Below the pieces are notes generated by a model, which was not told where the DNA came from, searched no databases, and saw only the letters and a program-made list of their open reading frames with translations. From Peptacetobacter sp. (GTDB lineage Bacteria > Bacillota > Clostridia > Peptostreptococcales > Peptostreptococcaceae), in NCBI RefSeq assembly GCF_029264495.1, contig NZ_JARIBH010000019.1, forward strand, positions 79,140 to 143,139: a stretch of 64,000 nt of DNA, given 5' to 3'. A program made the position numbers and the translations under genes. Within the stretch, counting starts at the first letter, position 1. Each line of letters starts with the position of its first letter. Positions 58,369 to 64,000 of the stretch are shown here, one piece after another.

Positions 58369-58403
58369 AAAAGAGATAGGTTTTATTACCTGTCTCTTTT
58401 TTT
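58369..58403. terminator. bidirectional terminator between xth and the DEDDh exonuclease gene
   Basis: A 13-bp stem with one T-G pair (58369-58381 with 58388-58400), A-run left, T-run right. It overlaps the last codons of the minus-strand gene. Confidence 0.87.
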
Positions 58404-59195
58404 ATGCTTTTTAAATTTTTTCTTCAAATTATGTCTTCTTAAAATTTCATCATTACTTATATTTTTTTTTATATATTGTGTCATACTAAGTATTTTTTTT
58501 TCTTCTTTAGATAAGTTTCTTTTCAACTTTTTTTCAAAAGAAGTACATTCTTTTTGGAAAATATCATCATCTAAAGGATCTAGACCATACGGAGATTTAT
58601 TTGATAAATTAGTGTATAAATAAATATTTGGTTTAATATTTTTGGGGTTAATAGCTGAAAATACTTTTGCAGTATAATAAGCATCATTTAAAGCATTGTG
58701 GTAAGGGATATTATCTTGTAAATTTAAAGCTATAATAGCATTTTCAAGTCCTATTGATTGTGCAGTAGTATTGTTAATAAAATCAGAAGCATAATACTGT
58801 ACATCTATATAGGATTTTGGAATTTTAGATGAATCTAAATTATGATATGTTATATTTCTATAAAGTTCCCTTAAATCACTTTTTCCCCAAACACAAAATA
58901 TAGAATCTTTATCTGATAAAAAATCTGTAAAATTTTTAAAGGCCTCTTTAAAACTAGGAGCATTTTTTAAATCTTCAATACTAATACCTGTTATTTTTGA
59001 TACATAAGGATGCATAGATGTGTAAAGACATGGTTTTACGAAAGTGTCAAAAGCAGCTATTATATTAAAATTACTATCCAATTTAACAGCACCTAACTGT
59101 ATAATCTCAAAAGGACATGAATTATCTGAAAAAGTTTTGTTGGATTTTCTATTAAATCCTTGATTAAACTCTAAATCAAATACGATATACTCCAT
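58386..59195 (-). CDS. DEDDh-family 3'-5' exonuclease (KapD/ERI-1-like)
   Basis: RNase T/DnaQ-fold exonuclease. Exo I is in MEYIVFDLEFNQG (D7, E9), exo II near VWGKSDLRELYRNITYHN, and exo III in IPYHNALNDAYYTAKVF. About 100 more residues end in a very basic tail (KKKFKKHKKRDR), which suggests RNA or DNA binding. I choose ATG 59195, 5 nt after GGAGG; ATG 59198 is nearly as good. 269 residues. It resembles the KapD/ERI-1 group more than PolC or DinG exonucleases. Substrate unknown. Confidence 0.87.
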   Translation of the reverse strand: MEYIVFDLEFNQGFNRKSNKTFSDNSCPFEIIQLGAVKLDSNFNIIAAFDTFVKPCLYTSMHPYVSKITGISIEDLKNAPSFKEAFKNFTDFLSDKDSIFCVWGKSDLRELYRNITYHNLDSSKIPKSYIDVQYYASDFINNTTAQSIGLENAIIALNLQDNIPYHNALNDAYYTAKVFSAINPKNIKPNIYLYTNLSNKSPYGLDPLDDDIFQKECTSFEKKLKRNLSKEEKKILSMTQYIKKNISNDEILRRHNLKKKFKKHKKRDR

Positions 59196-59360
59196 CATAA
59201 CCTCCATAATATAATAAATTAATATAATTAGTATAATACAAAAATTGATTTGAGTAAATTAATAAAACATTAATAAATGAAAATATAAAAAATATAAAAT
59301 AAATTGAGAAATTTATTGAAAAAAATGTATTATTAGAAAACGTTGAATTATCAAAAAATA

Positions 59361-59389
59361 TTGCAGATAATTTGTATATGTTATATAAT
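59361..59389 (+). promoter_or_regulatory. glnA promoter
   Basis: TTGCAG (59361-59366) and TATAAT (59384-59389) with a 17-bp spacer, about 80 bp before the start codon. I saw no GlnR/TnrA box (TGTNA-N7-TNACA). Confidence 0.6.
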
Positions 59390-59468
59390 ATTAAAATAAA
59401 AAAGACGAATATTTTTTTGTTAAATATTAAAAAAGTACATATAAATAAAAAAGAAAAGAGGGCAAAAT

Positions 59469-61370
59469 ATGGGTAAAGAGCTATTATACAAAATAGATAA
59501 GAATGAACATACAACTGAAGATATTAAAAGAATACTTGAAGAAAATTCAAATATAAAATTTGTATCTTTAATGGGAGTTGACCTTGGGGGAAATGCTACA
59601 GATGAAAAAATACCTATGAAAATTTTTCTTGATGATATAGAAGATTTTTTAGCATCAGCAGTACAGACTGATGGTTCTAGTGTTGAGCTATACAACATTG
59701 CCACTTTAAATAATGCAAAAGTAGATCTTATGCCAGATAGAGATTGTAGATGGTATGTAGATTATAATATGGAATATATAGACGAAGAAACAGGATTACC
59801 AGTAGGGACTTTAAAAATTCCTGCATTTTTAATTCATGATAATAAAAAAGTTTGTTCAAGAGGTATTCTTCAAAAAGCTGATAAATATTTTAAAGATACT
59901 TTAATGGAAATATTTAAAAATTATCCAAAGGTTTTAAATAACTTAGGTATAGAATCTATTTCTGAAATAGAAGAAATAGGTCTAACAGCAGCGACAGAAC
60001 TTGAATTTTGGGTAAATACTCCAGAAGATAAAGCTGACCTTGAAAAATTATATACATCTCAGAGCTTAAAAGAACAATATTGGAAAAGAACTCATGGTGT
60101 AATAAGAACTTGTTTAGAGGAATCTTTAATTATACTTGAAAAAATGGGAATAGAACCTGAAATGGCACATAAAGAAGTTGGTGGTATACCAAGCTCTATA
60201 AGTATAGAAGGTAAAACAAATCATGCTATGGAACAGCTAGAAATTTCTTGGAAATTCTCTAATCCTCTACAAGCAGCAGATAATGAACTTATAGTTAGAG
60301 ATGTTGTTGAAGATGTATTTACAGCACATGGACTTGAAGTTACATTCAAAGCAAAACCTATAGATGGAGTTGCTGGAAATGGAGGACATACTCATTTTGG
60401 TGTTAGCGTATTATTAAAAAATGGAAAGAGAAAAAATGTATTTGCTCCAACAGATATGAAAAATGATTATCTAAGTATCGCTGGATACGGTGCACTTATG
60501 GGAATGTTATATAACTATGAAGTTATAAATCCATTCGTTACGTCATCTATAGACGGATTTAACAGATTAGTACCAGGGTTTGAAGCTCCAATATGTGTTG
60601 TTACATCATTAGGACATACATATGAACAACCATCAAGAAATAGATCTGTTCTAGTTGGACTTATAAGAGATATGAAAAATCCAAAAACTTTAAGATTTGA
60701 ATTAAGATCTCCAAATCCATTATCAAATAAATATTTAGTTATAGCTGCGGGATATCAAGCTATGTTAGAAGGAATAAAAGTTGCAGCTGAAAGTGGTTTT
60801 GATACTAAAGAATTAGAAAAAGAACTTTCTAAAAAGGCTGGAGAAGAAGGATTCTATCTTGAAAAAGATAGATCTTATAGAGATGAACATGATATATTTG
60901 AATACTACAGTGAAGAAGAAAGAAGAAGACGTTTTGGAAATCCTCCAGCTACAGTATATGAAAATATGAAAAATATTGAAAAATTCTCTCATAAATTAAA
61001 ATGCTTAAAACAGGGAGATGTATTTACAGATGCAATTATACAATCTTTCAAAGTTGGAGCAATAGATAAATGGCAAAAAAAATTAAAAACAAGACTTATA
61101 GAACAGAATATAACTAGAATTAGAGCATTAAAAAAATTACATACCCCAGAAAATATGGATGCACTTGATGAAGTTATATGGAAATCTATATCAGATATGA
61201 AATATGATTTAATGAAAGATACATTAACTAAAGAATCTTTATTTACAAAAGTTAGAAATGCTGTAGATAATAAAGAATATGCAGAAGCATCTAGATTACA
61301 GTTAGAAATGAAAAGAAAAATGAATGAAATAGAACAGTTATACTTAAAATACAAGAAAAACATCTACTAG
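59469..61370 (+). CDS. glnA: glutamine synthetase, long divergent form
   Basis: Condenses ammonia and glutamate to glutamine. The catalytic barrel is recognisable: TAATELEFWV (metal Glu), GGIPSSISIEGK, GVAGNGGHTHFGVS (the NGSGMHxH equivalent), the SSIDGFNRLVPG loop, RNRSVLVGLI and LRFELRSPNPLSNKYL. The protein has 633 residues, well beyond the roughly 440-470 of ordinary GlnA, with a long helical C-terminal extension (about residues 475-633). This long form occurs in some Clostridia as I recall. ATG 59469 with AGAGGG. Confidence 0.85.
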   Translation: MGKELLYKIDKNEHTTEDIKRILEENSNIKFVSLMGVDLGGNATDEKIPMKIFLDDIEDFLASAVQTDGSSVELYNIATLNNAKVDLMPDRDCRWYVDYNMEYIDEETGLPVGTLKIPAFLIHDNKKVCSRGILQKADKYFKDTLMEIFKNYPKVLNNLGIESISEIEEIGLTAATELEFWVNTPEDKADLEKLYTSQSLKEQYWKRTHGVIRTCLEESLIILEKMGIEPEMAHKEVGGIPSSISIEGKTNHAMEQLEISWKFSNPLQAADNELIVRDVVEDVFTAHGLEVTFKAKPIDGVAGNGGHTHFGVSVLLKNGKRKNVFAPTDMKNDYLSIAGYGALMGMLYNYEVINPFVTSSIDGFNRLVPGFEAPICVVTSLGHTYEQPSRNRSVLVGLIRDMKNPKTLRFELRSPNPLSNKYLVIAAGYQAMLEGIKVAAESGFDTKELEKELSKKAGEEGFYLEKDRSYRDEHDIFEYYSEEERRRRFGNPPATVYENMKNIEKFSHKLKCLKQGDVFTDAIIQSFKVGAIDKWQKKLKTRLIEQNITRIRALKKLHTPENMDALDEVIWKSISDMKYDLMKDTLTKESLFTKVRNAVDNKEYAEASRLQLEMKRKMNEIEQLYLKYKKNIY

Positions 61371-61461
61371 AATTTATAAAAAATAATTGATGTAAATACA
61401 AGATAGTTTTAAAGTATATAAAATATACTAAAATTAAATATATTAAAATCAAATTTATAAA

Positions 61462-61496
61462 AAAATAATCCTCTTAAAATGAGGATTATTTTTTAT
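61462..61496. terminator. bidirectional terminator between glnA and the glycosyltransferase gene
   Basis: A 12-bp perfect stem AAAATAATCCTC/GAGGATTATTTT (61462-61473 with 61481-61492), A-run left and T-run right. Confidence 0.9.
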
Positions 61497-62620
61497 ATAC
61501 TATATTTTTCTAAAATATTTTCTATATAAAGAGCAATATTTTCTGGTTGAATAGTTTGCCTAAACGATTCAATATTGTTATTCATAAAAGATATAGTAGA
61601 ATCAAATTTACCAGATGCGATATTTTTTAGTATAGCTTGTAAATCTTCCTCATCACTATATAAAAGACCAATACCTTTATCTATAATAAATTTACCATTT
61701 TCTATTTCTTGTCCTAATTTAGGTATTTTAACCAAAAGAGGAGTTTTTGAATAAATTGCTTCAAATAATGTTGCTCCACCTGGTTTTGTAAGCATTAAAT
61801 CATGTGATTTTAGAAGTTCATCCATATTATTTACAAATCCAAGTACTTTTATATTTTTTAGAGGAGATTTTTTAGTTAGATTATTATATAATTTATCATT
61901 TGTTCCTGTAACTATAGTCGCCTCTATTGAAGAGCCTTCATTGGAAATAAAATCATCAATCCATCTCATAAAGTCTTCTGATATATCAAATAATCCTCTT
62001 CCACCACCCATAATAATTATTCTGTACTTTCCTTTTTTATAATCTTTTTTTTCGACTCTGAATGTATCACTTATTGGAACACCAACAACTTCAACCTTAT
62101 CAGGAGAAATTCCTCTTTGCATAAACCTATTTTTTATTTCAATAGAAGGAACAAAATATAATTCTGTGTTTTCAAAAATCCATTCCATACTATCGACAAC
62201 ATCTGTAATAACTGTTACAGCAGGAATAAAATAGCCATCATCTGAATTTCTAAAATTATTAACACAGGCAGCAGCAAGTGGAAATGTAGAAATTATAAGG
62301 TCTGGATTTAAATCTTCTATAAATCTAGAAAGTTTTGGCGTATACACTCTATGAGCGAGATCATATTTAGAAGTAAATGATTTTTTTAAATAATAATAAC
62401 AGTTATATAATTCCGGTGTATACTTAGTGTTTTTTTCATAAAATTTAACCATAGGTTTATTTAACTTTGGAACACTAGCATCAATAAAATTTTTTATAAC
62501 GATATTCACATTTTCTTCGCTTTGTAAAATAGAGTTTTTAATTGCATTTGCTGCACTTACATGACCAGCACCAAATCCAGCAGTAAGTATAAGTATTGTT
62601 TTACCTGAAAGAATAGACAA
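61493..62620 (-). CDS. MGDG synthase/UgtP-family glycosyltransferase
   Basis: GT28-type glycosyltransferase of the monogalactosyl/diglucosyl-diacylglycerol synthase family, which makes membrane glycolipids. The N-terminal acceptor domain begins ILILTAGFGAGHVSAANAI and has DLIISTFPLAA. The donor domain has IIIMGGGRGLFDIS, VLGFVNNMDELLKSHDLMLT and KPGGATLFEAIYSKTP. 375 residues. TTG 62620 with TTAGGAG. It lies 26 nt downstream of the pdx kinase gene on the minus strand. Sugar and acceptor are not proven. Confidence 0.9.
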   Translation of the reverse strand: MSILSGKTILILTAGFGAGHVSAANAIKNSILQSEENVNIVIKNFIDASVPKLNKPMVKFYEKNTKYTPELYNCYYYLKKSFTSKYDLAHRVYTPKLSRFIEDLNPDLIISTFPLAAACVNNFRNSDDGYFIPAVTVITDVVDSMEWIFENTELYFVPSIEIKNRFMQRGISPDKVEVVGVPISDTFRVEKKDYKKGKYRIIIMGGGRGLFDISEDFMRWIDDFISNEGSSIEATIVTGTNDKLYNNLTKKSPLKNIKVLGFVNNMDELLKSHDLMLTKPGGATLFEAIYSKTPLLVKIPKLGQEIENGKFIIDKGIGLLYSDEEDLQAILKNIASGKFDSTISFMNNNIESFRQTIQPENIALYIENILEKYSI

Positions 62621-62646
62621 TCTATCACTCCTAACTAAAAATATAT

Positions 62647-63510
62647 TTAATAATTATTTAATTCTTTTTCAAAAACTTTATTTCCAAGTACAGTTAAATC
62701 TTTTAAGAAATACTCAAACATAACTCCATCATTTCTACTAATATCAAATTTTGAAGTATGTTCTATAGATTTTGAAACAAAGTCTATAGCAGTATTTACG
62801 GAAAATATAAATTCAAAACCACCAGTTAACATAGCACTTACAATAGATGCAAAAATATCTCCAGTTCCACTATATGATGATTTTAAATATTTTTTAGAAA
62901 TAAAAGATTTTTCTCCTGTAACTTTATCATACACAAAGTTTGTAATAATTTTGTTATTATCTTCATGTATACCTGTAATAACAACTTTAGAAGGACCCAT
63001 ATTTGAAATCTGTTTAGCTATATCTTCTATATCATCTCTATTTAAATTATGATAATCCTTATGTCTATTTGTAAGAAGACAAGCTTCTGTTATATTTGGA
63101 GTAGTTAAATCTGAAAGCTTTATAAGATCTTTTATTTCTTTTATTATCTTATCAGAAAATACAGGATAAATTTGACCTTCATCACCCATTACAGGATCGA
63201 CTACTATAAAGGATTCTTTATTTTCAGAAATAAAGTTTTTGACAAGTTCAATTTGTTCTATAGAACCTAAAAATCCACTGTAAATAGTATCAAATGAGAG
63301 ATTTAATTTTTTCCAAGTATTAGTATAATTTTTCATTTCAGATGTGAAATCTAAAAATGTAAAATGTGGATATCCAGTTTGAGATGAAAGAATGGCTGTT
63401 GGAAGAGGACAACATTGTACTCCTAGTGATGAAATTATAGGTATTGCAACACTGAGCGAACATTTTCCTACACCTGAAAGATCATTAATTGCTGCGATTT
63501 TTTTTTGCAT
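62647..63510 (-). CDS. pyridoxal/pyridoxamine kinase
   Basis: Ribokinase-fold kinase that phosphorylates B6 vitamers. The N terminus AAINDLSGVGKCSLSVAIPI and LGVQCCPLPTAILSSQTGYP are typical of PdxY/PdxK. VDPVMGDEGQIYP binds metal and phosphate, ITPNITEACLL-like TTPNITEACLL follows, and SYSGTGDIFASIV carries the catalytic Asp. 287 residues. ATG 63510 with AGGAGGAAT. An A9 run on the coding strand at codons 2-5 (63498-63506) is prone to slippage. First gene of a two-gene unit with the glycosyltransferase. Confidence 0.92.
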   Translation of the reverse strand: MQKKIAAINDLSGVGKCSLSVAIPIISSLGVQCCPLPTAILSSQTGYPHFTFLDFTSEMKNYTNTWKKLNLSFDTIYSGFLGSIEQIELVKNFISENKESFIVVDPVMGDEGQIYPVFSDKIIKEIKDLIKLSDLTTPNITEACLLTNRHKDYHNLNRDDIEDIAKQISNMGPSKVVITGIHEDNNKIITNFVYDKVTGEKSFISKKYLKSSYSGTGDIFASIVSAMLTGGFEFIFSVNTAIDFVSKSIEHTSKFDISRNDGVMFEYFLKDLTVLGNKVFEKELNNY

Positions 63511-63656
63511 TTTTATTCCTCCTAAATAATATCTTCTATTAATAATAATATAATACTATATACAAATACTAAATTCAAATTTAACAGAATAATTATCAAA
63601 TATATTTAAGAATATAAACGATTACACTATAAAAAAAATGGTAAAATAAATAACAT

Positions 63657-63712
63657 TTGACATAAAAATATAGATATGTTAATATTAGATATATACTTAT
63701 CAAATGATAAGT
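63657..63712 (+). promoter_or_regulatory. cold-shock gene promoter and leader hairpin
   Basis: TTGACA (63657-63662) and TAATAT (63680-63685) are 17 bp apart, with a TG extension (TGTTAATAT). The transcript would begin near 63692 with a perfect hairpin ACTTATC, AAAT, GATAAGT (63695-63712), close to the 5' end of a 50-nt leader. Confidence 0.65.
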
Positions 63713-63742
63713 AAAGTGTTTTAGTTCTAGGAGGATTTACTA

Positions 63743-63943
63743 ATGAAAACTGGTGTAGTAAAATGGTTTAACAATGAAAAAGGATTTGGATTCATATCTG
63801 TAGAAGGTGAAGATGATGTATTCGTACACTTCTCAGCTATACAGACAGAAGGATACAAATCATTAGAAGAAGGACAGAAAGTTGAATTTGAAGTAGTTGA
63901 CGGTGCAAAAGGACCTCAGGCTGCTAACGTAGTTAAATTATAA
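63743..63943 (+). CDS. csp: cold-shock protein (CspA family)
   Basis: Small OB-fold nucleic-acid chaperone. [15 protein letters not shown] contains RNP1 (KGFGFI) and [10 protein letters not shown] contains RNP2 (VFVHF). 66 residues, the standard length; ends in [13 protein letters not shown] 63743 with AGGAGG. It has its own strong promoter. The frame is complete, but any terminator lies at or beyond the window end. Confidence 0.98.
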   Translation: MKTGVVKWFNNEKGFGFISVEGEDDVFVHFSAIQTEGYKSLEEGQKVEFEVVDGAKGPQAANVVKL

Positions 63944-64000
63944 TAATAATTTCGATTATAAAATAAATTCATATAGATGAGTTCGATATTCTAAAAAAAG

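Noticed and set aside
1..64000. CRISPR arrays, tRNA or rRNA genes, insertion sequences, prophage or integration sites
   Set aside because: I looked for spaced direct repeats, cloverleaf and rRNA signatures, transposase or integrase motifs and long terminal repeats and saw none; gene order and base use are uniform throughout.

Overview
The window is a continuous stretch of core chromosome from a low-GC, AT-rich Firmicute, most likely an anaerobic member of the Peptostreptococcaceae (class Clostridia). The evidence is the strong A/T codon bias, the strong Shine-Dalgarno sites, the frequent TTG starts, and a gene order (dprA-topA-codY, iscR-iscS-iscU-mnmA-alaS, autolysin-polC-rimP-nusA-infB, rpsO-pnp, recA-rny) that resembles Clostridioides difficile as I recall it. 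No recognisable sporulation gene occurs in the window, which would fit a non-sporing genus such as Peptostreptococcus; this is inference. I saw no tRNA, rRNA, CRISPR array, insertion sequence, prophage or attachment site.

Layout. 1-4072: end of dprA, topA and the nutrient regulator codY. 4186-9041: rarA, then the Fe-S operon iscR-iscS-iscU running into the tRNA thiolase mnmA. 9096-15474: alaS behind a T-box leader, then ireB, a large uncharacterised membrane protein, ruvX and a small acidic DUF1292 protein. 15528-20658: fur, a convergent YdjM-type membrane protein, RNase J behind a long structured leader, a small membrane protein, and pgi. 20825-24043: site-2 protease, scpA-scpB, a MarR regulator and a convergent sirtuin. 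24194-30151: SH3/glucosaminidase autolysin and polC. 30159-37916: the rimP-nusA-ylxR-ylxQ-infB-rbfA-nrnA-truB-ribF translation operon. 38057-41492: rpsO, degV, pnp. 41664-48728: M16 protease, aspartokinase, ftsK, rimO, pgsA. 48971-53926: recA, RNase Y and a UvrD-like helicase. 54004-56225 on the minus strand: uppP and an aminotransferase. 56529-64000: GalT-like protein and exonuclease III, then a DEDDh exonuclease (minus), a long glutamine synthetase, a glycosyltransferase and pyridoxal kinase (minus), and a cold-shock protein.

How the parts fit. Information processing dominates: replication (PolC), recombination and segregation (RecA, RarA, DprA, ScpAB, FtsK, TopA), RNA turnover (RNase J, RNase Y, PNPase, NrnA) and ribosome assembly. 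Regulators are encoded near plausible targets: IscR has a type-1-like operator on its own promoter, a near-perfect CodY box lies at 56404-56418, and recA carries a DinR/LexA-like box. Structured RNA leaders precede alaS (T-box), rimP (terminator-like hairpin), rpsO (pseudoknot-capable) and RNase J (nested stems).

I did not find a convincing new multi-gene system. The best leads are the membrane protein at 12360-14579, the RNase J leader, the start site of RNase Y, a hairpin without a T-run between ftsK and rimO, and the divergent helicase at 52121. Homologies come from motif recognition, not from a search.
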